64,000 nt of DNA from Bradyrhizobium iriomotense (GTDB lineage Bacteria; Pseudomonadota; Alphaproteobacteria; Rhizobiales; Xanthobacteraceae), in the NCBI RefSeq assembly GCF_018129405.1, contig NZ_JAFCLP010000001.1:186001-250000 (forward strand). Direction: 5' to 3'. Shown here piece after piece: positions 7,875 through 16,057 of the stretch (its first letter is position 1; each line of letters begins with the position of its first letter). Under the pieces are notes generated by a model. The model was not told where the DNA came from and ran no database searches. It was given only the letters and a program-made list of their open reading frames with translations. A program made the translations under genes and the position numbers.

Positions 7875-10232
7875 CTACCATTTGAACGCCGCTGAGATCT
7901 CGTAGGTGCGCGGCGCGCCCAAGAGGATCTGGTCGGGGTAGAACGGATCGCCCCAGATCGCGTAGCGCTTGTCGGTGAAGTTGCGCACCCGGAAGGTCAG
8001 GCGGGCCTGGTCGACGGCATTGAAGACGGTCTTCGGGATATCGACGAAGGCGTAGACGTCGCCGACCGTGTAGGCGTTCATCGTCACCGTGTTGGCATCG
8101 GTGTTGTAGCGATCGCCGACGTGCCGGCCGACGATGCCGAGCTCCACCGGCCAAGGCGTGAAGAAGCGATACGACGCGCCGGCATTGGCGACGATGCGCG
8201 GCACGTTCGGCGGCGTGTTGCCCGAGAACGATCCGCCGGCGAAATTGTAGTCGGCATAGCGCGCATCGACGTAGGCAATGTTGCCCCACAGGCGCAAAGG
8301 CTCGATCGGCCGCACCGCGACGGCGAGCTCGACGCCCTTCGATTCCTCTCGCCCGGCGATGTTGAGCGCCTGCCCGCCGGCCGCCGCATAGACATTCTTG
8401 CGCAGGATGTCGTAGGCCGAGAACGACCACTCCGCCCGGTTGTCCCAGAACAGATGCTTGACGCCCGTCTCGTAGATGCGCGACGTCGTCAGGTCGAGCG
8501 GCTGGGTCGGCAACAGCAGGAAGATGTTGTTGGCGGAAACGTCGGCGCCGGTGGCGTACTGGCTGAAGAAGGTCAGGCCGGGCACGGCCTCCCAGGTGTA
8601 GCCGATGCGTCCCGTCACCGGCGCCCAGTCCTTGGTGAACGGAAAGCCCGCGTTCACCAGGCCGTTGACGTCGGTCGAGTTGCGGTCGAGCCCGATATGC
8701 TCGACACGCAGGCCGCCGATCAGCGCGAAGGTCCGCGTCAGCTTGAGCCGGTCCTCGAACGACAGCGCCTCGTTGTCGATGCGCGCGGTCTGCTGCTTGG
8801 TCGTGAGCAGGCCGTAGAAACCGCGGTCAGGATTGACCAGCGACACGGAGTCGCCCGGAAAATTCGCTGCACCCGGCCGGACGAAATCGAGGTAGCTCGA
8901 CGACAGCGTCGTGACCATCCGGTTGTCGAAGCCGGCGATGTCAGTGTCCCAGATCAGATCGGTGATGTTGCCGACCAGCCGCTGGCTGTGCGCGACATAG
9001 AAGCGCTCGCGATCGACCAGGTTCGTGCCGGAGTTGAACGCCTCGATCTCGTTGTTGAACCACGTCCGCTCGGCACCATAACCATAGGCCTGGCTCTTCA
9101 GCGTCAGGTCCGGCGCCAGCTTCAGCTCGAAACCGCCGCGCAGCCAGACCTCCTGCGCCACGTTGCGGTTGTCGAGGACGTTGTAGTTGGTGTTGAAGGT
9201 GCGGTCGTCGATGGTGACCGCACCGAGATTAGTTTTATTGTAGTTCGAGACGTAATTGCCGGAGACAATCCCCGTCGTCGCGTGCGAGCCGCTGAAGGCG
9301 ACCGGCACCAGCGGCGCGCCCCAATAGGCCTTTCCGCGATCCTCGCGGTACTCGACCGCGCCCCAAACCTTGAGACTGTCGGAGACGCGGTAGTTCAGCT
9401 GGCCCGAGATATCGAGCGTCTTGGTGTTGGTGTCGTCGACAAAACCGTTCAGCGACGAGCGGCTGATGTCGAAGCGGTAGTCGAGGCCTTGAACGTTGGT
9501 GCTGCCGCCCGAGCCGTAATGCGCGCGGAACGAATTCAGGGAGTCGTAAGAGAAGTCCGCTTCGCTCCGGATCGCTCCGGTGTGCGGCTGCTTGGTGACC
9601 AAGTTGATCGCGCCGCCGGCGGCGCCCTCGCCCGAGATCAGCGAGGCCGGGCCTTTCAGGAATTCCACCGCCTCCAGATTGGCCGTGTCCGTGATCCGCG
9701 AGGTCATGTTCTGCGGACCGATCTTGATGCCGTTGTAGAGCGTGTTGATCTGGCTGTTGGTGAAGCCGCGCATCGAGAAGCCCGCCGGCTCCCCCGGTGC
9801 GTCGCCGGAGGTGACGCCGACCGCGCCTTGCGCCACCTCGGACACGGTGCGATAGCCCTGCTCGCGCATGGTCTCGGCCGAGATCACCTCGACGGTCGCC
9901 GGTATCTCCCGCACGGTCAAACCGAGCCGCGAAGCGCTTTCGGCCACGACATTGGTGTTGAGCGGCGTCTCCGCCGTCGCAGCCGTCACGGCGGGTTTTG
10001 GCGCCGCTGATGCGGCCGCCGGCCTGCGCGCTGCCGCGCGGCGCGCGCTCTGGGCTTCCCGGGCAGCCGGCTTGGCCGGCTTGCGGGATTGGGCGGGCGA
10101 CACCTCGACCCGCGGCAGCGGTTCGCGGGCCTGCTGCGCCAACGCAGCGGGCAGATCAACAACGACAAGAGTCGAGAGAGCGGCAGAGGCGAGCAGGACG
10201 CTGCGCGGTCGTACGATACGGATGGAAGACAC
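7875..10232 (-). CDS. TonB-dependent receptor, siderophore-receptor type, under B12 riboswitch
   Basis: Outer-membrane gated channel of 785 residues. It has a signal peptide (about 1-32, ending ALAQ), an Ala/Pro/Arg-rich spacer, a plug domain (about 100-215, with REIPATVEVISAETM, SMRGF, YNGIK and GEGAAGGAINLVTK), and a long beta-barrel ending in an aromatic residue (SAAFKW). The plug resembles FhuE/FpvA-type ferrisiderophore receptors more than the shorter BtuB. The start is a GTG at 10232 with GAGG upstream; no better in-frame start exists. A cobalamin riboswitch precedes it and a Shine-Dalgarno-masking hairpin lies between. This suggests import of cobalamin, another corrinoid or a cobalt chelate rather than an iron siderophore; the ligand is not proven. 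Confidence 0.87.
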   Translation of the reverse strand: MSSIRIVRPRSVLLASAALSTLVVVDLPAALAQQAREPLPRVEVSPAQSRKPAKPAAREAQSARRAAARRPAAASAAPKPAVTAATAETPLNTNVVAESASRLGLTVREIPATVEVISAETMREQGYRTVSEVAQGAVGVTSGDAPGEPAGFSMRGFTNSQINTLYNGIKIGPQNMTSRITDTANLEAVEFLKGPASLISGEGAAGGAINLVTKQPHTGAIRSEADFSYDSLNSFRAHYGSGGSTNVQGLDYRFDISRSSLNGFVDDTNTKTLDISGQLNYRVSDSLKVWGAVEYREDRGKAYWGAPLVPVAFSGSHATTGIVSGNYVSNYNKTNLGAVTIDDRTFNTNYNVLDNRNVAQEVWLRGGFELKLAPDLTLKSQAYGYGAERTWFNNEIEAFNSGTNLVDRERFYVAHSQRLVGNITDLIWDTDIAGFDNRMVTTLSSSYLDFVRPGAANFPGDSVSLVNPDRGFYGLLTTKQQTARIDNEALSFEDRLKLTRTFALIGGLRVEHIGLDRNSTDVNGLVNAGFPFTKDWAPVTGRIGYTWEAVPGLTFFSQYATGADVSANNIFLLLPTQPLDLTTSRIYETGVKHLFWDNRAEWSFSAYDILRKNVYAAAGGQALNIAGREESKGVELAVAVRPIEPLRLWGNIAYVDARYADYNFAGGSFSGNTPPNVPRIVANAGASYRFFTPWPVELGIVGRHVGDRYNTDANTVTMNAYTVGDVYAFVDIPKTVFNAVDQARLTFRVRNFTDKRYAIWGDPFYPDQILLGAPRTYEISAAFKW

Positions 10233-10238
10233 GGGTCT

Positions 10239-10283
10239 AGACCTCGGTATGACGTCAGTGGCACGTCACAGCGAACGAGGTCT
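10239..10283 (-). promoter_or_regulatory. Shine-Dalgarno-sequestering hairpin of riboswitch 1
   Basis: Read on the minus strand, AGACCTCG (10283-10276) is the exact complement of CGAGGTCT (10246-10239), which contains the GAGG ribosome site of the TonB receptor GTG start. The 8-bp stem would block translation when formed. It sits between the aptamer and the start, where the expression platform is expected. Pairing is seen directly; its control by ligand is inferred. Confidence 0.55.
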
Positions 10284-10357
10284 CACCCCGGGCTTGTCAG
10301 CCCTCCGATGAAGCCGAATGTCTGTACTCCCCGACCGACATCTTCGCGTGTGACCAC

Positions 10358-10545
10358 GGCTGACGGCAGGTCTCCTGGCTCGCGGGTCACGACCGCTTCG
10401 TCGCCTTCCCGGGACCGAGGGCCCAGTGGCTTCTGACGAAGGATTATCCGCTCACAGTTGCGGGGGCAGCCACGGCATTGGGGACAACGTCCCCGCACCG
10501 CATTCCCTTTTCATCCCCTCTCGGGGAAACCGTCACGAGCATCTA
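10358..10545 (-). promoter_or_regulatory. Cobalamin riboswitch 1 (TonB receptor leader)
   Basis: On the minus strand the leader carries the full B12 box AGCCAGGAGACCTGCC (10380-10365). Upstream of it are GGGAATGCGGTG (10507-10496), the core GCCCCCGCAACTGTGAG, and GCCACTGGG, all in the standard order for adenosylcobalamin aptamers. The ends are approximate. It lies about 130 bases upstream of the receptor GTG. Aptamer identity is firm from conserved boxes; repression at high cobalamin is family knowledge. Confidence 0.93.
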
Positions 10546-10621
10546 GGATTACCAACAAGACAGAGTCAATGTACCAGTTGCGGCGTTATTGCCACAGCGA
10601 CCAACTTCCCTGGAGATAAGT

Positions 10622-11194
10622 ATGGAAGGCGCGACCTTCCTCTGGCTGATCCGACATGCACCCGTCGACGGCGTCAAAGGGACGATCCATGCCGCCGATG
10701 CACCGGCGGATCTGACCGACCGCGCGCAGCTGCAAGCGCTGCGGCCGCGCTTGCCGTGGGATGCTGCGAGCTATGCGAGTCCTTCCCGGCGCACCGTCGA
10801 GACGGCGCGCGCGCTGGGGCTCGAACCGGAACTGGTGCGCGAGTTCGGCGAGCAGGATTTCGGCAAATGGACCGGCCGGCGTCATGACGAGCTCGCAGCG
10901 AGCGGCGGCGATGCCTACGCACAATTCTGGAGCGATCCTGCGCACCTGAGACCACCGGGAGGCGAGAGCTTTGAGGATCAGGTCGCGCGCGTCCGGCTGG
11001 GTCTGTCGCGGATCGGAGCCGGATCGGCAACGCTCGTCGTGCATTCCGGCACGATCCGCGCTGCGCTGTGCATCGCGCTCGATCTCACACCGGAAGCTGC
11101 GTTGCGCTTCGTGATCGATCCGCTGTCGCTGACCCGGATCGACCGGCTCGCGACCGGCTGGCGGGTGGTCTCTGTCAATCAGCGGATCAGCTAG
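10622..11194 (+). CDS. Histidine phosphatase family protein, CobC-like (alpha-ribazole phosphatase candidate)
   Basis: Phosphoglycerate-mutase-like phosphatase of 190 residues, probably cytoplasmic. The catalytic histidine is in LIRHAPVDG (RHA rather than the usual RHG) and the second histidine in LVVHSGTIRAALCIA. The acidic and arginine residues in YASPSRRTVETARAL and EFGEQDFGKWTG also fit. ATG 10622 has GGAGAT five bases upstream; the upstream TTG at 10589 lacks one. It is divergent from the riboswitch-1 operon and its last 8 bases overlap convergently with cobT, whose product is alpha-ribazole phosphate. That makes removal of phosphate in the lower-ligand branch (Salmonella CobC role) the best guess. 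General sugar-phosphate activity cannot be excluded. Confidence 0.8.
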   Translation: MEGATFLWLIRHAPVDGVKGTIHAADAPADLTDRAQLQALRPRLPWDAASYASPSRRTVETARALGLEPELVREFGEQDFGKWTGRRHDELAASGGDAYAQFWSDPAHLRPPGGESFEDQVARVRLGLSRIGAGSATLVVHSGTIRAALCIALDLTPEAALRFVIDPLSLTRIDRLATGWRVVSVNQRIS

Positions 11195-12239
11195 GCCGAT
11201 CCGGCACATTGGCCTGGGCAAACGTCGCCATGCCGTTGTGGAGCGCGCATGCGAAGCGCACCAGCGGCAGCGCAATGGCGGCGCCCGATCCCTCGCCGAG
11301 CCTGAGATCGAGGCTGATCAGCGGCTGCACGTTCAGCACGCGCAGCACCAGCCGATGTCCCTGCTCCGCCGATTGATGCGAGGGCAGCAGGAACGGCTGG
11401 CACGACGGATTGAGCCGCACGGCCGCCAGCGCCGCGACCGACACGATGAAGCCGTCGATCAGCACCGGGATGCGGCGCTGCGCGGCCGCAATGATGGCGC
11501 CTGAAATCGCCGCGATCTCGAGGCCGCCGACGGCACACAGGATCTTTTCGGGCGATGCGCCCGCAACACCATGACGCGCAATCGCAGCATCGATCACGCG
11601 CGCCTTGTGCGCCCGGCCGGCCGCATCGACGCCGGTGCCGCTGCCCGCGATCTCCTCGGCGCTGATGCCGAGCAGGCTCGCGGCGATCGCCGCGGAGGTC
11701 GTGGTATTGCCGATGCCCATCTCGCCGAAGATCAGGACATCAGGCTGGCTGGATTCCGCGCGCGCAACCGCGCGCTGGCCGGCTTCGAAAGCAAAGGCGA
11801 GCTCCGCAGGCGCGAGCGCAGCCTCGACGCTGAAATCGCGGGTGCCATTGCGCGGCTTGTCGGTGATGATTCCTGGCATCGCCTCCTGGGCCAGCGTGCC
11901 GGCGTCAACGACTTCCAGGCGCGAGCCGAGCTCGCGCGCCAGCACCGAGATCGCGGCGCCACCGGAGGCAAAATTCGCCATCATCGCGATGGTGACCGCT
12001 TGCGGATAGGCCGACACGCCCTGCGCGACGATGCCGTGATCGCCGGCGAAGATGATGATGGGCACGCGCGCGGCACGCGGCTGTTCAGTCGCCTGCAGGC
12101 CGGCGAGCTCGATCGCGAGCTGCTCCAGCCGGCCGAGCGAGCCGGTCGGTTTTGTCAGTTGCGCCTGCCGTGCGATCGCCGCGTCACGATGGGCCGCGGA
12201 AATCTCGGGGCATTTCTGGGTGACCCAGTCGGGGAGCAT
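11187..12239 (-). CDS. cobT: Nicotinate-nucleotide-dimethylbenzimidazole phosphoribosyltransferase
   Basis: Transfers phosphoribose from nicotinate mononucleotide to 5,6-dimethylbenzimidazole, giving alpha-ribazole phosphate, the activated lower ligand of B12 (called CobU in Pseudomonas denitrificans). It has 350 residues, the family norm. Visible signatures are LTKPTGSLGRLEQLA, IIFAGDHGIVAQGVSAYPQ, FGEMGIGNTTTSAAIAA and GSGTGVDAAG, with the catalytic glutamate region near the C-terminus (DLRLGEGSGAAIA). ATG 12239 has GAGG upstream; a longer frame exists but reads through cobF. It is third in the cbiM-cobF-cobT operon, 10 bases after cobF, so riboswitch 2 probably controls it. Confidence 0.95.
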   Translation of the reverse strand: MLPDWVTQKCPEISAAHRDAAIARQAQLTKPTGSLGRLEQLAIELAGLQATEQPRAARVPIIIFAGDHGIVAQGVSAYPQAVTIAMMANFASGGAAISVLARELGSRLEVVDAGTLAQEAMPGIITDKPRNGTRDFSVEAALAPAELAFAFEAGQRAVARAESSQPDVLIFGEMGIGNTTTSAAIAASLLGISAEEIAGSGTGVDAAGRAHKARVIDAAIARHGVAGASPEKILCAVGGLEIAAISGAIIAAAQRRIPVLIDGFIVSVAALAAVRLNPSCQPFLLPSHQSAEQGHRLVLRVLNVQPLISLDLRLGEGSGAAIALPLVRFACALHNGMATFAQANVPDRPS

Positions 12240-12249
12240 GTTGCCTCGC

Positions 12250-12999
12250 TTACGGCCTGCGCTTGAGAATGTAGCTGTCCATGATCCAGCCATGCCGCTC
12301 GCGCGCCTCTTGCCGTAGGGCGACGATGCGAGGGCCGACCTCGGCCAGCGGGCCGGACATGATGATCTGATCTTGCATGCCGAGATAGGCACCCCACCAG
12401 ATCTGAAGCCCTTCCGGATCGAGCGACTGGAATGCCGTGCCGCCGTCGAGCATCACGACCACCGTGTCAACGCCCTGCGGCCAGCCGGCCTCTCGCAAGC
12501 GACGGCCTGTCGTGACCAGAAAGGGCTCGCCGATATCGTTGAGCGGCAGCGCATGCGCCGCGCACAACGCCTGGATCGAGGTGATGCCTGGCACGACCTC
12601 GATGTCAGGCAAGGGATTGAGCCGCCGCGCAATACGCAGCGAGGAGTCATAGAGCGAGGGATCGCCCCAGATCAGCAGCGCGACCTTGCCCTTACCGCCG
12701 AGATGGCTTGCGATGGTCTGCGACCACACGGCGGCAACGGCGTCGTGCCAATCATCCACGCCTTTGCGGTAGTCCGCCTCGGCTGCATCACGCACGGGAA
12801 GGTCGAACTCGGCAATGCGCGTCGTCTTGTTGGTCAGCACGTCAGTGCAGATCGTGCGCCTGAGATCGGCGAGATCGGACTTGGCGCTCCCCTTGCGCGG
12901 GATCAGGACGAGATCGGCCGCGTTGATGGCGCGGATCGCGGCGCGCGTGAGCTGCTCGGGATCACCGCAACCGATGCCGATCAGGGAGAGCGTGAGCAT
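12250..12999 (-). CDS. cobF: Precorrin-6A synthase (deacetylating)
   Basis: SAM-dependent C1-methyltransferase of the aerobic corrin pathway. It methylates precorrin-5 at C1 with loss of the extruded acetyl carbon as acetate, giving precorrin-6A. It has 249 residues with the tetrapyrrole-methylase start LSLIGIGCGDPEQLT and the internal GDPSLYDSSLRI and VVPGITSIQALCAAHALP motifs. CobF occurs only in the oxygen-dependent pathway, so it marks this island as aerobic. It lies between cbiM and cobT, about 8 kb away from the other corrin-ring methylases. Confidence 0.95.
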   Translation of the reverse strand: MLTLSLIGIGCGDPEQLTRAAIRAINAADLVLIPRKGSAKSDLADLRRTICTDVLTNKTTRIAEFDLPVRDAAEADYRKGVDDWHDAVAAVWSQTIASHLGGKGKVALLIWGDPSLYDSSLRIARRLNPLPDIEVVPGITSIQALCAAHALPLNDIGEPFLVTTGRRLREAGWPQGVDTVVVMLDGGTAFQSLDPEGLQIWWGAYLGMQDQIIMSGPLAEVGPRIVALRQEARERHGWIMDSYILKRRP

Positions 13000-13038
13000 C
13001 GGGCGTACGGGGCGGCCATGAAAGCCGCCCCTTGTCTC

Positions 13039-13716
13039 TTAAGCCGCGTTGTGCAGGCGCGGAGTGACGAAGCCCGGCGCGGTGACGCCGCGCAACGACT
13101 TCGCCAGCGCCAGCACGGCGAGATCGGCGAGCGGCTCGATCACGATGACGAGCGCGTAGGACGCCGCGAACATCGCGATGTTGGCAAGGTTGCTCATCGC
13201 AAAGCCGGAGCCATAGAGCGCCCAGAACGCCACCCAGGCAATGACGCCGGCCTGATAGGTCGTCGAGAGCGCCAGCGCCTGGCGATACCTGAGGTCGACA
13301 TAGGCGGTGTTGCGCGAAATGATCCGCGTGGCGATGGCCTGGATGCCGAACAGAGGCACCAGGAGCGTGGTGACGTTCATGCCATATTGCGGGATGTCAG
13401 CAGGCTCGAAGAACACGCCCTGGAGCAGCAGGCCGAATGCGAGGCCGAAGGCCGCGGGCGCCGCGCCGAACAGCAGGAACAGGGTCGAGCCGAGGATGAA
13501 GTGCACCTCGGACACGCCGACCGGGAAGTGCGGCAGGATCTCGAAGAAGGTGAAGACGAGGCCGGTGGTGGCGAGCGTCCGCGCCGCGAACGACGTGATG
13601 CCCTGCTCGCGCACGGTCTCGGCCGCGAGCTTCAAGGCAACGCCGCCTGCGGCGATGCCGGTTGCGTAACTCAACACGAGCTTGGCGCCCGTCACGACGC
13701 CGGGTTCGATATGCAT
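13039..13716 (-). CDS. cbiM: CbiM-type cobalt permease, stand-alone
   Basis: Substrate-capture membrane protein of energy-coupling-factor cobalt importers, 225 residues with about six hydrophobic segments. The N-terminus reads MHIEPG, equivalent to the MHIxDG of CbiM/NikM, whose His2 helps bind the metal. A further histidine in VGVSEVHFILGS fits the second ligand position. AGGAAGG lies ten bases before the ATG. No cbiN, cbiQ or cbiO follows: the next genes are cobF and cobT. It therefore either works alone, as some CbiMN proteins do at low rate, or borrows an energising module encoded elsewhere. Riboswitch 2 directly precedes it. Confidence 0.85.
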   Translation of the reverse strand: MHIEPGVVTGAKLVLSYATGIAAGGVALKLAAETVREQGITSFAARTLATTGLVFTFFEILPHFPVGVSEVHFILGSTLFLLFGAAPAAFGLAFGLLLQGVFFEPADIPQYGMNVTTLLVPLFGIQAIATRIISRNTAYVDLRYRQALALSTTYQAGVIAWVAFWALYGSGFAMSNLANIAMFAASYALVIVIEPLADLAVLALAKSLRGVTAPGFVTPRLHNAA

Positions 13717-13763
13717 GGCTCAGTTCCTTCCTGCCGTCACACCCGACGGCCTTGGCCTCAAAA

Positions 13764-13960
13764 CATGCACGGCCGGTCTCCTGGCTCGCGGTTCACTGGG
13801 GTTCTCCGGCCTTCCCGGACCTTGCGGCCCAGTGGCTGATCGGAGCCCCTCACCGCTTACAGTCGCGGGGGCGGCTGGGGTTTTGGGCGCCGCAACTGGG
13901 TCCGCCCACCCCCATTCCCGATTATGCTCCGGCGCTTTGCGCCGCGTCGAGCACCATGCC
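13764..13960 (-). promoter_or_regulatory. Cobalamin riboswitch 2 (cbiM-cobF-cobT leader)
   Basis: Minus-strand B12 box AGCCAGGAGACCGGCC at 13786-13771. Upstream are GGTGCTC and GGAGCATAATCGGGAAT (about 13955-13911), the core CCCCCGCGACTGTAAG and GCCACTGGG. This fills most of the 302-base gap between cobA and cbiM. Downstream, GCCGTC/GACGGC forms a short hairpin (about 13750-13733) ending right at the AGGAAGG site of cbiM, a possible expression platform. Limits are approximate. Confidence 0.93.
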
Positions 13961-14018
13961 CCTCTTGTGTGCCCCTTTCGCATTGCAGGCGTCAAGGGGC
14001 GAACGGCTGCGGGAGCCG

Positions 14019-14750
14019 TCATGACGGATATTCCCCTGCCAGCGCACCGAACAGGATCACGGCGGCCGTCGAGGCCGCCCCGCCCCGTGCAAGCTGCTCG
14101 GCAAGCTCGGCAATCGTGGTGCGAACCAGCCGCTCGTCGGGTCGCCCGAGGGATTCGGCGAACAGCGCCGGGGTGGTTGGAGCGAGGCCGTGCGCGATCA
14201 ATTTTGCGGCAAGCGCCGGAAAAGTGCGCCGGCCCATATAGACCACGGTGGTCGCTTCAGGATCGGCCAGCGCCGCCCAGTTCAGGTTTGGCGGCAGCTC
14301 GCCGGTGACATCGGCCCCGGTGACGAACTGCACCCGGCGCGAGGTATGCCGTCGGGTCAGCGGGATTCCCGCCTGCGCCGCGGCCACACAGGCCGAGGTA
14401 ACGCCGGGAATGATCTCGTAGCCGATGCCGGCCTCGCGCAGCGTCTCGATCTCCTCCTCGAGCCGGCCGAAAATGCCGGCGTCGCCGGACTTCAAGCGAA
14501 CGACGCGCACGCCGGTTGCGGCGTAATCGACCAAGAGGCGGTTGACATGGTGCTGCTTGGTCGAAGGACGCCCTGCCCGCTTTCCCACCGCGACGAGATT
14601 GGCTCCGGGCCGGGCGAGATCGAGGATCGCGCCGGAGGCAAGGTCGTCATAAAGCACAACGTCGGCCTCACGCAGCCGCGTGGCGCCCTTCACGGTGAGG
14701 AGCTCGGGATCGCCGGGGCCGGCGGAGACGAAGGATACGAAACCGCTCAC
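14019..14750 (-). CDS. cobA: Uroporphyrinogen-III C-methyltransferase
   Basis: SUMT: two SAM-dependent methylations of uroporphyrinogen III at C2 and C7, giving precorrin-2, the branch point from haem to corrin. It has 243 residues. Signatures are VSFVSAGPGDPELLTVKGA, VVLYDDLAS, VRLKSGDAGIFGRLEEEIE and VIPGVTSACVAAAQAGIPL. There is no CysG-type oxidase/chelatase extension. The GTG start at 14750 overlaps the cobB stop (GTGA) and has GGAGG upstream. It is the last gene of the cobL-E-M-B-A run. Confidence 0.95.
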   Translation of the reverse strand: MSGFVSFVSAGPGDPELLTVKGATRLREADVVLYDDLASGAILDLARPGANLVAVGKRAGRPSTKQHHVNRLLVDYAATGVRVVRLKSGDAGIFGRLEEEIETLREAGIGYEIIPGVTSACVAAAQAGIPLTRRHTSRRVQFVTGADVTGELPPNLNWAALADPEATTVVYMGRRTFPALAAKLIAHGLAPTTPALFAESLGRPDERLVRTTIAELAEQLARGGAASTAAVILFGALAGEYPS

Positions 14751-16057
14751 CGGTCCTCCGCGATCAGATGGAAGAATGTACCGGTGGCACGGCCGCGCTG
14801 CGAGCCAGTCTCGGCGATGACCGCGCCCGTTGCATCATGCACGACCGCCAGCGGCGTGTCGGGCTGGGCAAGGATGGTCGAATAGTGAAACTCGTGGCCG
14901 CGCAGGCGCGCGCCCGCGTGATGCCCCGGCATCGACACTGCAAGCGTGGCGAGACGATAGCCCAGATGCATGCGGCGCTTGGCAAAGCTGGTCTCCAGGC
15001 CAAGCAGTCCCGTCATCTCATGACGGACACCGTCGGCATCGGTCAAAGCGGTTCCCAGCACCATATAGCCTCCGCACTCGCCGTGCACCGGCCGCGTCTC
15101 GGCGAAGGCGCGCAGGCCGCTACGGAAGCGCGTATTGGCTGCGATCTTTCCCGCGTGAAGCTCGGGATAGCCGCCCGGCAGCCAGCACACATCGGCGTTC
15201 ACGTCGGGCACTTCATCGGCGAGCGGCGAGAATGTCGTGATCTCGGCGCCTGCCGCGCGCCAGGCCTCCAGCATGTGCGGATAGACGAAGGAAAAAGCGG
15301 CGTCGCGGGCCAGCGCAATGCGTTGCCCTGGCGGCGTCACATTCAGCCCGTTCGCAGCAGGTTGCGGCGACCAGCTGGCAGCGAAGCGCAGCACCGCATC
15401 GAGATCGACATGCTCGGCGACAAAGCGCGCGGCCTCGTCGATCAGCTTGCCGATCTCGGCCTGCTCCTCCGCCTGCACCAGACCGAGATGCCGCTTCGGC
15501 AGGCTGATCTCGGCATGACGCGGCAGCGCGCCGAACACGGCGATGCCGACATCGTCGAGCGCGCGCCGGACGAGATCTTCATGGCGCGGGCTGGCGACGC
15601 GATTGAGCACCACGCCGGCAAGCCGCACGCCGGCGCGGTAGTCGCGAAGGCCTGCAGCGATCGCTGCCGCTGTCTGCGCCTGGCCCGATGGATCGATCAC
15701 CAGCACCACCGGCCAGCCCAGCATCTCCGCGATATCGGCCGAAGCTCCGGTGCCGGAAACACCGCGCGCTGCAACGCCGTCAAACAGGCCCATCGAGCCC
15801 TCGGCGAGAACGATATCGGCATCCGTGCCGCGGCTGACGAGATGCGAGATCGTCCCGCGGTCCATCGCCCAGCTATCGACGTTGACGGAGGCGCGTCCCG
15901 TGGCGGCAGCATGGAACGCGGGATCGATGTAGTCCGGCCCGCTCTTGAAGCACTGCACGTTGAGGCCGCGATTGCGCCAGGCGCGGGCGAGCGCCAGCGT
16001 CAGCGTCGTCTTGCCGACGCCGGAGGCAGGCGCGGAGATGACGAGCCCTGCCGGCAT
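14747..16057 (-). CDS. cobB: Hydrogenobyrinic/cobyrinic acid a,c-diamide synthase
   Basis: ATP- and glutamine-dependent amidation of the a and c acetate side chains; in the aerobic pathway the substrate is hydrogenobyrinic acid. It has 436 residues. The N-terminal synthetase has the P-loop ISAPASGVGKTTLTLAL and KSGPDYIDPAFH. The C-terminal class-I glutaminase has the cysteine motif HGECGGYMVLG and a late GHEFHYS histidine. Two start codons adjoin, GTG 16060 and ATG 16057; the ATG is seven bases from GGAGG and forms a TGATG junction with cobM, so it was chosen. The downstream end overlaps cobA by four bases. Confidence 0.95.
   Translation of the reverse strand: MPAGLVISAPASGVGKTTLTLALARAWRNRGLNVQCFKSGPDYIDPAFHAAATGRASVNVDSWAMDRGTISHLVSRGTDADIVLAEGSMGLFDGVAARGVSGTGASADIAEMLGWPVVLVIDPSGQAQTAAAIAAGLRDYRAGVRLAGVVLNRVASPRHEDLVRRALDDVGIAVFGALPRHAEISLPKRHLGLVQAEEQAEIGKLIDEAARFVAEHVDLDAVLRFAASWSPQPAANGLNVTPPGQRIALARDAAFSFVYPHMLEAWRAAGAEITTFSPLADEVPDVNADVCWLPGGYPELHAGKIAANTRFRSGLRAFAETRPVHGECGGYMVLGTALTDADGVRHEMTGLLGLETSFAKRRMHLGYRLATLAVSMPGHHAGARLRGHEFHYSTILAQPDTPLAVVHDATGAVIAETGSQRGRATGTFFHLIAEDR

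Noticed and set aside
8121-10010. A 629-codon plus-strand frame opposite the TonB receptor
   Set aside because: It is antisense to a receptor with clear signal peptide, plug and barrel features; the product is Arg/Asp/Val-rich with no domain.
12373-13839. A 488-codon plus-strand frame over cobF, cbiM and riboswitch 2
   Set aside because: It crosses two real genes and a riboswitch on the other strand; the product has no family features.
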